A DNA stretch of 64,000 nt from Phoebastria nigripes (lineage: Eukaryota; Chordata; Aves; Procellariiformes; Diomedeidae): contig JAYKAV010001267.1 of NCBI GenBank assembly GCA_035582835.1, positions 288,621-352,620 on the forward strand, read 5' to 3'. How positions within the stretch are numbered: position 1 is the stretch's first letter; each line of letters opens with the position of its first letter. A program made the position numbers and the translations under genes. This document shows positions 25,887 to 37,551 of this stretch, piece after piece. Below the pieces are notes generated by a model, which searched no databases, was not told the origin of the DNA, and worked only from the letters and a program-made list of their open reading frames with translations.

Positions 25887-28800
25887 TAAAGAGGTAAAAA
25901 ACATAACTACAAAGGAGTGAGAATGAGTACTTAAGGCACATAGAGCTAGATAAAAATAGAATTGTAAAAAGTTGTAGGGTTATGTTTCTCCATAGGTTAC
26001 ACCTAGCTATTGCTGAAATAAATTAAAACTCCACAAGATATCCAGCAGTTTCACATTTTAAATCATTGACTTAATTTGAAAGGTGTAATTACTCAAACTG
26101 TAATGTTGAGATAATATGAACCAGAATACAGGGGGAAGTCTGTACACCAGTCAGCTTTTATCAGGTTGGGTTTTTTTAATTAAATTTCAGGGGAAAAAAA
26201 TCAGTTTAATAGCCTTATGACCAAACTATTATGTAAGGCTAGTCCTTGTTTATGAGGGAAGAACTGAGGACTTGTCTTTGCTCATTGTAAACAAAGCATA
26301 AAAGACATGCAAGTGTTCATCCAAAAATATTTACAAAGCCTTCTCTGTGAAGTTACTACAGCAGTAGCAGAAACAGAAGAGAGAATCTCAAACGCTTTTT
26401 AATGCCTTTGTATTCCCATGTCATCAGATAAAACTTTCCATACGTTTGTCCAGAAAACATAATTTAATCTATAAAAGCTCAGAGAAAATGCAGGTCTGAG
26501 GTCAAAATGAGAAGAGGTGATAAACAATCATCTCTACCGCATAACAATGTAACCATCACAAAAAGTCACTCTGCTACTGCTTCATCATTATATCTTTTTG
26601 AATATTAGCTGTGCTCTGTATTTTTAAAATGGCATTTTCTACTATTGGAAGTAACTTGGAGCAACAAGTAGCTAATCTGTGAAAGGATCCCAAATTATGG
26701 CATGTGTACTGGTGTTGTTACTCAAGGGTTATGCAGGCTGTGGCTGGAAAGCTGAAATAGTCTCCTGTGCATGTACACAGAGGCAGGAACAGAACCAGTT
26801 GCCACTAATATTAATAATCCACCAAACTTAATTAAGAATATTATGCTATCTGTAATTATGAAAATTTTGGGTCTTCTGCAGAAATAAAACTGCCTTCCTT
26901 TGATCACCTTCCATTTGGTTTGCATGCCACTTTCATATTGTTCTTAAATAAGAAGTAGAAAGTAATTAGTATGTAACAAAAAAAATGCATATTCTGAAAA
27001 CATGTAAGTGCAATAGTTAATTCTTTGTAAATCAAGCTTTAATTCTTTAGGTGACATTTTCAAGAGGAGGAAAGGGAGGTAAACAGACTGCTAAGTCAAG
27101 AATTTTTTTGCCATTGACTTCAACGGAACCTGTATATCCCCCTGAAAATCTACTGCTGTCATTGAAAATATCAACCTTATCTAGGTCGCACATATTTTTC
27201 TCAATATATTATTTACAATATAGAGTTTTGTCTGCAACAATGTCTGGCACTAACTGCCCATGTGTCAGATAGCAATTGTCATAGTTTCATTTTGGTATAT
27301 GCCAAATATCATTAGGTGATAGTCATATTCTCTAGGTATATATAGGAAGGGACAATGACATGGCTATGACTACAAATCTCGACGCTGCTAGTTCCCAGTT
27401 TTTCAGCAGTTATCAATGGAACTTGAATGCTGTCTTGATGTTTTAAGGGAATATATTTCCATATTAACAAGATTTAAAAAATCAAAACTTCGTGTGTTTT
27501 TTTCCCACTAAACCATGTATCAACTTCAGAGGTATGTGATTAATATTATTTAGAGTTTTTCTAGATGAAAGGAACCACAGAATTTCAAAATATCACTACA
27601 AAAATTAACATACAGGGTTTTTATGAGTTTTTGTAACCACTGTTCTATCACTTTCTTTTAGGAAACCAAGCTATTTCTCTCAGCACTAACGCTGAATGCT
27701 TCCCTTATGCTCCTCTGCTGATTCTCATCAAACTTAGTCTGGTCTTCAATGTTGCATGGTTTCAAAATCAGCTGGAAAAAAATGGCATCATTTCACACCT
27801 TCTGAGCAGTTGCATCTGAGCCGTAACAGCTGTAAAGTGAAACTTCAAGGAGCATCCTAGGAGAACCCTGACAGTGGATTTATGACCTTTTGCATGTCTT
27901 TTAAAAAAAGAACCTTCTATTCCCTCAGATTCTCAAAAAGTCTAATGGAGTGAGCTTAAAAGTATCTGTAAATACAGCAAGAAATATAAATACTTCAGTG
28001 TGTTTAGGTGGGTATCTTAAATATGGCTACAGATGTCAGAAGGCGTGGGACAAGACATTGCCAGTTATTCTGCTTGCAGATTTATGCATGCATTCGGATT
28101 TTTTTGGCTGGTTCTAATTTTAAATCCGTTTCCTGCTGTTGAAGGACTTAAAAAATAAACATTTCTATTTATGCAAGGATCATCTATTGATAAACTGAAG
28201 CTTTTATTGTATATTACATTATAGTCAATAAGCTTGTTTGGGGAGTTAAAGAATTTGCATGTTACAATATGTATGGCTGAAGTCCCCTCCATCCAATTAT
28301 TACATTTGGGGGAGGGGGCATTGTTTTGTTAAATATAGCAGGAGATTAGCTTTAAATTAGATTTAGTGTAATGGAAGTCAGCCATATAGATAGGGATGTT
28401 GTGTTAATTGGTAGTCTCAGTATTGGAATACAGCACTTGTTGTTACAGCATGTAATTTTTGAATGTTGAAATAAATGTAAGCAACTGTCACATCAAAATG
28501 TCAAACTATAGCAGGTGTGCCATGAAAGTATTCATACAATGAGACTATTACTAATATTTTTTAGTAATGCATTATTTTTAAGGGTCAAGCTTCATGGTAA
28601 CCTAATTGGTTCATTTAGCAGGCCCTTTCTTTTCATTCATGTCACACTGTCCTTCTCACTGTAGTAGTGTGTAAATTCAGTTTTTCCACACAAAATATAA
28701 AAATTAATTCATAACTTTTTTTAAAAAAAATACCTCTGAATTGAATCCTCAAAGTTGCGTGCATGCCTAGTAAATTATCAACTCTCTGCCCTCATTGCTG

Positions 28801-29513
28801 TTCTTTAAGATTTTTTTAACTGCAGTTTGTGGCACCACATCCCATAATACCATTTTTTCTGCAGCCATTTTTATCCCTAAAACAGTTTTCACTTCTGTGA
28901 GTAATCCTGGTAACCTCTACTGATTCATTACATTCAACAGGCTCAAACTTGTCAGTGATGAACTCTAGCAATTATTCTTTAAAGTACCCAATGTGCCTTG
29001 ACAAAAGCAAAGCAATCAGCAAAACAAATGCAAATTTGCAATAAATATTACTCATCTTTCCACACATGGTTTGTGTGGCAATGGAAATGTTGAGACAGTA
29101 TTCATATTCCATAATGGAAGAAAGACTTTTGCTTTGAAGCACCCAGTGAAGGTTGAACCTGCACAGGAGTAGCTAAAGCCAGTACAGGCAGCCAAGGCAG
29201 TAAGATGCTTCAGCTAAAACCAGTGAGATTATTCATGTGTGCAGAAATCATGAATAATAGTTATCAAATTCAAACCAAAGTAAGTGAAGAAATTACATAA
29301 ATGATGGTTTTTTTGAAGTAGTAAATACCACTATTTGGTCACTGACAGAATAATATGCAGTTTTNCGGGGAGTACAATTATTCAGCTAAATACTTTAGAG
29401 TATACAGTCAAATAAGAGTAGTTTTGAATAATTTCTTTGGATACTTTCATACATTTAAGAAGTGACAAAATGTTATTTTTCACTACATGTGCATGAAGAG
29501 ATGTGTGCTTCTT

Positions 29514-29532
29514 TGTATATACTTTGTAAATA
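29514..29532 (+). promoter_or_regulatory. TNFRSF19: Paired Pumilio-type sites in 3' UTR
   Basis: Two octamers matching the Pumilio response element UGUANAUA lie almost back to back: TGTATATA at 29514-29521 and TGTAAATA at 29525-29532. A third, TGTATATA, is at 29817-29824. In animals such sites bind Pumilio proteins and usually lower message stability or translation. Their placement in the last 550 bases of the UTR fits that role, but AT-rich sequence makes such octamers easily. Confidence 0.4.
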
Positions 29533-30032
29533 GAAGAAATCCAATGTGCATTTCAGTATATGGCAAGATATTTTTAGAACATACGGAGATTTAACTTTTC
29601 ACTAATAACAGTTCTTTAAAATGCTATGTTCAAAAGTTTTGCCAGCATCTGCCACAGTAAGTATGTTTTCCCATTGGAATTTACACTTTGTATAACTGTT
29701 TTTGTCCGGCAACTCTAGAGAAAAATACTCATTTCTTTAAATGAGTGACAGATAGCTTGAAAGCAAATTGGGAGGAAAAAATGGAGAGAGTGCTTTTTAA
29801 ATATATGTGTATATTGTGTATATACTTTTTCCTTAATTTAACCAAATTGGTCTTTTTTATATTGCCTGTGGCAAGCAATGTTGTACATGCCAATAGAAAA
29901 CATACACTACCACCGCATTCAGACTGCCCACATATCACGTCTAGGGACTTACAGTGCTGTTTTAAATACTCCTTTAAGGAATGTAAATTGAAATCTTGTA
30001 TAAATCGTTTTGTAATACTTTTTGTACTTGTG

Positions 30033-30038
30033 AATAAA
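30033..30038 (+). terminator. TNFRSF19: Polyadenylation signal of TNFRSF19
   Basis: Canonical AATAAA, followed 17-30 bases later by a GT-rich stretch (cttggtttgttg) that would serve as the downstream element. Cleavage is expected near 30050-30060. It is the best-formed signal after the stop codon. Confidence 0.7.
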
Positions 30039-30055
30039 ATGTTACATGAACCAGT

Positions 30056-33000
30056 CTTGGTTTGTTGATCTCAAATTAATAATAGCATTCTATACAAAGT
30101 TAGTGATCAATTCTTTTATTATTTTTAGAATTCCATAATGGTTTAATTGTATTAAAATTATGGTATAACTTGGTACATCTTTGTCTTGAGATGCNTGCTG
30201 TTTAACAGTAGCATCATTCTTCAAGCTGGAGGACCTTGAAGAAGCAGTAAGTTAACACCAGTCCTTAAAATCATAGTGCTTCAAAATCTTTTCAAAATTT
30301 TGCTTCTTGAGAAAGGAAAAAAAAAAGCTGGTAAGCACCACAGATTGCTGTCTGTATAACGTCTTTGAAAAGAAAACCAAGTACTCCACACAGTAGACTC
30401 TTTCAGACAAGATAGATAGATACATAAATAAGGAGAGTAGCTGTATTTTTGAAACAGAAAAGGATGCCCTAATCATGGCCCCTGATAGTACCAACAGAGC
30501 CTGCACTTGTGTTGCACTGCAGCAGCCAAGAGTGGTTTCAATCCTTGGTTGAAGGAAGAGGGAATTAGAGAATACCAATAGAGAAGACTAATTACCCGTG
30601 ATCATTTAGGCCATTTTTCAAACATTTTCAAACATATAAATGTTTATATGTTGAAAAGATTCAGGAAAACGATACTCAAATGGGATGCTGTACAATGTAA
30701 ATGATTAAGAAAGGGATGGCATGGTTTGACTGACGAGTAGAGGATTGCGAAGAAAGAATAGTTTGATAATTGCATAGAATTACATGACTTCTTATGGTAA
30801 AGACATAAGAAGCAGGGACTAGAAACTGAATCCAGATAAGCATGGTAGGTAACATAAAGCCAGGTTGTTTGTGGTGGAGAATTTGTAGCACTATTGGTTT
30901 TTGTGGGAAAGTTTGAGAGAAAGTGAAAGCTGCTCTGTCCCTGTCACTAGTTTATTCTAGCAAATTTCACATTAGCTCTTGTCTGTGTGTTGCTGTTATT
31001 CCTCCAGTCTTTTAAGTACATAATTCAGAGTTTACCCCAGCAACACCTTCCCAGAATAGCAAGGTCTCCTTATATGACTGTGCCCATGTGCTGCACTCCT
31101 CAGTAGTCTTCTACTTGTCTTCTGCTGAGGCTGTCAAAAATGGCAGCAGACCACATCCCCAGCCCACCTGAACACCCTTCTAGTTCACTTAAATGCTTGC
31201 AAGTCTGCAAAGCAGCACATGGCATGCTTGGCAGTTCACTTTGTGTCAAGAAAGGTAGCAGGTCTCAGTACTGCTAGGATCACAATAGTGTGCCCCTGCC
31301 AAAAATAAAAAAAAAAAATCAAGAAAAAAACAAGGAATTGAAAAACAGATATTTATTCTATTTTACCTGGAAACAAAATACAATTTAAAACAAATTATGT
31401 ATGTGATCATAAAACTTGCATAGACATTTGATCATTTGGGTATAATATAAATGTCATTAGCAAGGCTGCAATTTTCTATCCAACTATCTTTCTAAAAGAG
31501 GTCTACAGAAAAAAAAAGGCACCCCAAAATCTTTTCCCTGCTTGCATTGCTTTTCAGTACAACAGTGTTTCCTGCCTTCTCTACAAGGTAGACCAAGCTC
31601 TTAATCCAATGCTCCTCATCCTAGCAGGAGTTTGAGATCGTATGGCTTTTCCCTTTGTTGTGGGCTCTTTGAGGGCCTTTGGTTTGCATTCCTGGGAAGT
31701 CCCTCCAAGCAACAACCTTCATGCATTAAATTAATCCTCTCGCTGACTTCGGTGATGCAGGTTTAAATCGCTACCTGCAGCACATTCCAGTGCAGACACT
31801 GCTGCTTTGTTTTGCCCTTTTAAAAAAAGGGTGTTGAAGGGAGCGTGTAGTGTTTTATCAGGCACGGGGCAAGCTGAGGTTGGGTACTGCAGAGCAAAGC
31901 CACACAATGCACACTTTGTGCTGGCAGGGTGCAATTTAATCCATATTTAGTTTTGGCATGAGTGTTGGTAAAACCCACTTGCTCTTCACATTGCACATGA
32001 GCCGTTTTGATTATGTCCAATAAGGTAGAGCTTTCAATAGGATAAAAATAGTGGGTGGATTTGCTCGTGAGCCTGCTGGTTTCCACAACAGCAGTGAATG
32101 ATGGGATTAGTGGAAATGTTTTCTAATAGTGTACTGACAGAGAGGGTGGCTGATTGAGGGCACACCAAGGCTTCTAGCAAGCGCCCAGCTTCAACAGCAG
32201 GGTCACTTGAGTAAGACTGAGATTTTTTTCCCATCATTTGATTTTCTAAATCCTTCCTTACCGCAGTTGGATTTAATTTTTTTGTTGTTGTTGACCTGAC
32301 AAAGGGAGATTTGGTTTGTTCCAAAGGTTATAAATGACATTTTTCTAAAGCATTGGTGGAAAAGCACACAAAAAAGAAGGCAGCTTTTACAAAGTGCTTT
32401 CTCTGAGCCTCATTCTTTGTGGAGTTTTCCATTTCTTCTGCCCAGGTCCCACTCTCAGTTTGTGGATGGACAATTCACATGCTCTTCAACATGCAAAAAT
32501 TCTCCTAAGTAAGTATAGGAGATATACCAAAATCTAGTCTGTAATCAACAGTTTAAGGGAGAGCACTGATTTAAAGGTTGGAAAAAATTAAACCATTGGA
32601 ATTCAATTTTTAACTAGCAGGACAGATGGATTCAGGCAGAAGAAACTCTAAATCCTTTAGATTTTTATTGATGGGTTAAAAGAAGCAAGCCCCGTGGGTT
32701 CAGCCCTCTCTCTCATTAGTTCAAACAGGCTATGGGATCTGCAGGGAAGAGCTCAAAAGAATGCCATAAATTAAATCTCCTGTGGCTTTCAACAACAAAT
32801 AGATAGCGTTGGAGTTTACTCAAGGTGTTGGCAAGTGCCGTAAATAGCGATTCCTGAAAATATCTGTCTGCCAGATGATGTTTCCTAATACACAGCATGT
32901 CATTGAGGAGGTCTTGCTGCATTCACAGCCAGATGCTTTCTTTTCCTAGAGAAGAAGACTTTTTATTGCCTTTCTGCAGTAGGTGGAGGGGGGGAATGGG

Positions 33001-36000
33001 GGAAGCAGCAACGCCTGCAGAAGCCAGAGGAGAGCAGGGTGCAGCACAGGTAACGTCCAGCACACACTACAGCCTGTTACAGCTGATATCCCTCTGCAAG
33101 GCTCCCAGTTGTGCAGAGATTAGCTGTAAATGTGCTTGGAAGCCTAAAAATCCCTAGAGATGCAATATTGCACCTTCTGCAGATGTATCAGTGTTGTAAC
33201 TGTGGTAGCCAAAAGCTGTAAGTAAAAAGAAATTAATATCATCTGTTACTTGTGTGGGGGGAACAAAAAATAATCAAACGTTTTGGGCTCAAGGCCTTCT
33301 TGGATCTGCCTTCTAATGTCTGCTTGCACGCTTTGCATCTAGTAAAGGTCTACAGCTGCTGCGGCTCTGAGGATGCTCCTGCAATTCTTACCTGATCTTA
33401 GGGAGCAGAAGTTACCTTTCAGTTTGGCCTTGTTATACTTCATGCTGCAAGAGCTGGANGGTTTAAATCCCTGGCAATCTCTGTTCTTTTCCCAATTACC
33501 TCATTTTTTGACAAAAAAAAAAAAAGACTCTCTCTATTCAAATTTTGCTTAAGTTGCATTACTCACAAGCTGCCCATAATAAGACGCCGATTTCATTTGC
33601 TCATGGAAAAGAAATGCAGTTACCCTAATGGCACCCAGAAGATGGCCCAGGAATCAGATGCTGATTCATGCTGTTACCAGTGTCTCTCTCTGCTGCTCTG
33701 TCCCCGAGCCCAGGAAGCAGGCCAGAAAAAAATCAAAACACCTCTTTGACCAGAGCAACCCCAACCCACACCAGCAACCCATTCTTTAAAAATCTGTTAT
33801 TGAATCAAAGCTTATGGGTAGTTCAAACAAAAGAAAAAAAAAAAGAAGACAGAGACAGGAGGAAAAAACTGCATAAAGAATTACACTAGAGAATCATGCA
33901 GCAAAATTCCCTTTTGTGTATTAAAAGCTTAGCTAAATAACCTTGGGCTGCACAGGAAGACAAGTAGGAAGGAAAACTCTTCTGATCTTTACAATCGCCC
34001 TGCCACTCGAGCATACCAGGCATTTTATCTTCCTTGTCTTCATAAAAATTTGATTTTGCGAAGTAGACATGCAGCACTTACCCCTCATTCTTGACGCAGA
34101 AGGGTTTGCCCTCCCCATCCCCTGCCCAGTGTCAGAAATAGTAACACACGGCTGGCACTGAAGGCTCTTTCCAGTCAGGAAAGGAATGTCTCTGTCTCCT
34201 ACCCCCTCTCCTCCTGTTTTATGGCTCTTCCCTACTGTTCTGCCTTATTTATCACTGCTGCAATTTTGGGGTATTTCTTTGCCTTCTTTCCTCCAGGCCC
34301 GTCCTCCACAAGCTGGGTGCTCCCCCATCGCCATGTGAAAGCAGAATTGTGGATTTAATTTCATGAACCTGGAAGATGTAACACAATGTAAACAAGCATC
34401 TCTAAGGCTTTGCTCTGTTCTTATGTACAAGCAAAGCAAACAAAAGAGAGGGAAACAAAGGTACCCAACCATAGTGTGCAAATGCTGGCCTGTGTGACAC
34501 TGGGTAAAGCTTTCTTTCAGAAAGGCAGCGAGCTCAAATTCAAAGCCAGCCTACCCAGGAATTTACTTGGTTGGATTCCTCTCTGTGGACAGCTGCTTCT
34601 AAAATGGAAGATAATGGTTGAGTGCTTAAAACGGTGATTTTTAAGTACATGCCCTGATCAGGATTTTTCTGCAAGAACTCTCTGTGAAAACTAGAGACAA
34701 GGAACTGGTCACAGCAGCCAGTGAGACAGTACATCCATGACAGTATGTAAAAATTGCTGATAATGGGACTTACCCTAAAGTGCTGCAAAATATTTATTTA
34801 TTGAAAAGATTACAGGCAGGACAGTTGGGAATTATGATGGTTTAAACTGACTGGAAACAAAAACCTGTCTTCTTTTTTTGTCTGGAACAGTCATTTTCTC
34901 TTCCCTGAGATAATCTTACCACAAAATATTCTAGCAAAATAAACAACCACTCATATCAGATCTACTTTACACACTCCTGGCCTGGTGTTCAACTTCATTT
35001 CCTGAATGGGTGCGTCAAAGCAGGTTGAGCCGACCTGTAAGCTGAGACACACGAGGGCATTCCCTGCTGTGTGCTTAGTAGATTGGTGGCAAACAGCATC
35101 AACATGGCAAAGGAGTTACTGCAGAAAGGACGACACAATTAGACTTAGTCTCCTGCTTAGAAATGCCAATTATAAATTAGCCCCTATCACACGTAAGTTA
35201 TTTGTTTATATTTGGTTCAACAGAAAACTAGAGTCAAAATTATTTTAACGCTAATGTTTTAAAACACTTTAAAACTTACAAAGTGGAAGAGGTGGAACAA
35301 AGAATCCCATATAATTTGGTCTGAAACAGGCAGCGGTCCCCGTGGGCGCCGGGAGGGGATGCCGGGAGGTGGTCCACCTCCCCAGAGCCTTGCTGACAGC
35401 ACCACTGCCCCCATCTCAAATCCTCACCTTTTGAAGTTCATGAGCTATTGCTGGTTAACAGATCAGCCGTAAATGATGGATTTTTTTTTTTTAATGTTAT
35501 GCTGTTACAATATTTACGTTTGCTTATGGGAGAAAACTATAGGGCCCTACAAGGGGCTTTCAAGAGCCCCTACAGCTGCTCATCAGGGCTGGGCTCTGGC
35601 ACATCCAGCCCCTCTGCAGCACGGTGCTCCTCACCTGCGTCCAGCCAAATGCAAAAGCGATGCCACAGCCATTGCACACAGCGGCTCCTCCATCCATTCC
35701 TGCAGCAGAAGCAATATTGTATTATATTGACATCTGCCCGCCCCCATTTTTTTTTTGCTAAGTATTTTGTTGGTGTTTGCTCAAAGTCTTCCAGTGGGTG
35801 AATGGATTTTGTACAAGAAACATACACTGCATTACAACGTACTGCTGTATTATGAAATTTGGCCATAAAGAAGCATTTGCACTCGGTCTGTTTGGCTCTG
35901 GCTCTTTATTAGGTGATGGAGTGGGATACTGCAAACTAGTTGCAATGAGTAAGCCTTTTACTGAGCACTGCTCATGGACGTCCAGCAGCTGAAGGATATA

Positions 36001-36399
36001 TTCCTGGCTGCAATTAATTCATCAGTTTCCAGTATGTGAAAACCCAGATTCAGAACCGGCTGAAAACACCGCCACCACCATGCTGCAAGCTCTTGTAATA
36101 TCGTTCTGGATGGGATTTCTTTCTAATAGCTTTTTGTTGGGGGATCCCAGCTGAGGACCCATCATCTATTTGTAACATCTGAGAAGCAGGCACTGACGCT
36201 GGCCGAGACGGCTCTGTGTAAAGCCCTGAGTTCAAGCCCGGCTAAAGAAGTCCCTGCCAGTACACTGCCTGGTGGAAAAGCCAAAGAGTGCACCAGGAAG
36301 AGACCTGAGATGAGAAGATGATGTATGAAGCTGGGACTGGCCTTGTAAATCCCCATTTTCTCCTTTGGATTGAGAGGGCCAAATTCAGAAGTGATGAGT
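30056..36399. other. Intergenic, no gene recognised
   Basis: The stretch lies between the 3' end of TNFRSF19 and the LTR-like element. Base composition rises from AT-rich to mixed after about 31 kb. It contains an imperfect hairpin around 30625-30657 and several poly-A/T runs. Splice-donor-like words on the minus strand occur near 33386 (CAG/GTAAGA), 34078 and 34766 (GTAAGT), so a minus-strand non-coding transcript is conceivable, but no open frame with recognisable domains goes with them. The open frames of 60-120 codons look like chance. Confidence 0.6.
30625..30657. repeat. Imperfect inverted repeat downstream of TNFRSF19
   Basis: The arms aacatataaa (30631-30640) and tttatatgtt (30643-30652) are perfect complements around a 2-base centre. 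Pairing extends outward through ttttca and gaaaa with one unpaired A. It sits about 570 bases beyond the polyadenylation signal. The AT content makes it a weak helix, and no function is claimed. Confidence 0.6.
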
Positions 36400-37551
36400 G
36401 GTATGGGGTTTGCGTGGCCAGGTTTTGGTAGCCGGGGGGGGCTGTGGGGGTGGCTTCTGTGAGAAGCTGCTAGAAGTTTCCCCTATATGTCCAATAGAGC
36501 CAATGCCAGCCGGCTCCAAGATGGACCCACAGCTGGCCAAGGCCGAGCCCATCAGCAACGGTGGTAGCGCCTCTGGGATAATATAGTTAAGAAGGGGGAA
36601 AAAACTGCACAACAGCAACAGCAACAGGAGAGAGGAGTGAGAATATGTGAGAGCAACAACTCTGCAGACACCAAGGTCAGTGAAGAAGGAGGGGGAGGAG
36701 GTGCTCCAGGCACCGGAGCAGAGATTCCCCTGCAGCCCGTGGTGAAGACCATGGTGAGGCAGGCTGTCCCCCTGCAGCCCATGGAGGTTAATGGTGGAGC
36801 AGATATCCACCTNCAGCCTGTGGAGGACCCCACGCTGGAGCAGGTGGATGCCCGAAGGAGGCTGTGACCCTGTGGGAAGCCCGCGCTGGAGCAGGCTCCT
36901 GGCAGGACCTGTGGACCCGTGCAGAGAGAGGAGCCCACTCTGGAGCAGGTTTTCTGGCAGGACTTGTGACCCCGTGGGGGACCCACGCTGGAGCAGTCTG
37001 TTCCTGAAGGACTGCACCCCGTGGAAGGGACCCACACTGGAGCAGTTCNTGAAGAACTGCAGCNNGTGGGAAGGACTCACGCTGGAGAAGTTCATGGAGG
37101 ACNGTCTCCCGTGGGAGGGACCCCACNCTGGAGGAGGGGAAGAGAGTGAGGAGTCCTGCCCCTGAGGAGGAAGGAGTGGCAGAAACAACGTGTGATGAAC
37201 TGACNGCAACCCCCATTCCCCGTNCCCCTGNGCCGCTTTGGGGGAGGAGGTAGAGAAAATGGGGAGTGAAGTTGAGCCTGGGAAGAAGGGAGGGGTGGGG
37301 GGAAGGTGTTTTTAAGATTTAGTTTTTATTTCTTATTACCCTACTCTGATTTTGATTAGTAATAAATTAAACTAATTTCCCCAAGTCGAGTCTGTTTTGC
37401 CCATGATGGNAATTGCTGAGTGATCTTTCCCTGTCCTTATCTCGACCCANGAGCCTTTCATTATATTTTCTCTCCCCTGTCCAGCTGAGGAGGGGAGTGA
37501 CAGAGCGGCTTTGGTGGGCACCTGGTGTCCAGCCAGGGTCAACCCACCACA
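36400..37551 (+). mobile_element. Solo LTR-like endogenous retroviral element
   Basis: About 1,152 bases of high-GC, repeat-like sequence with LTR architecture. The 6-base word atgagt occurs at both borders (36394-36399 and 37551-37556), fitting a target-site duplication of 5-6 bases. The right end reads cccaccaca (CA-3'); the left end begins ggtatgggg where TG is expected, so the first base may be mutated. A TATA-like stretch lies at 36578-36590 (ataatatagttaa). A polyadenylation signal AATAAA at 37361-37366 is followed by a T-rich region, giving a U3-R-U5 order. I recall its 3' half as common in bird genomes; the family is left open. No gag, pol or env sequence was found, so it is a solo LTR. 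Several N bases fall in its internal repeats. Long open frames on both strands here are by-products of low stop density. Confidence 0.65.
36829..37136 (+). repeat. Imperfect tandem array inside the LTR-like element
   Basis: Seven diverged units share the core cacgctggagcag, at about 36831, 36882, 36935, 36983, 37032, 37078 and 37124, a spacing of 46-53 bases. Most units continue with a ctgaaggactg/ggcaggact block and a ccgtgggaggga block. All lie between the TATA-like stretch and AATAAA. N bases at 37049, 37064-37065, 37103 and 37127 show the assembly had trouble with the array, so copy number may be wrong. Confidence 0.8.

Larger units (their letters stand above)
25887..30055 (+). other. TNFRSF19: TNFRSF19 3' untranslated region
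   Basis: No coding frame is supported here. The stretch is AT-rich and ends with a strong polyadenylation signal at 30033, so it is best read as 3' UTR. Part may be an intron: a donor-like GAG/GTAAAA lies at 25893/25894 and the best acceptor, a pyrimidine tract ending ctttcttttag, puts a last exon at 27662. That would leave a final UTR exon of about 2.4 kb. An earlier signal, aataaa near 26019, could give a short isoform. A patch at 27111-27125 (ccattgacttcaacg) resembles the ends of ancient amniote CR1 repeats, which would fit an intronic position. Confidence 0.65.

Noticed and set aside
36385..37209. 274-codon minus-strand open frame, the longest in the window
   Set aside because: It lies inside the LTR-like element, spans N bases and simply reads the tandem array backwards.
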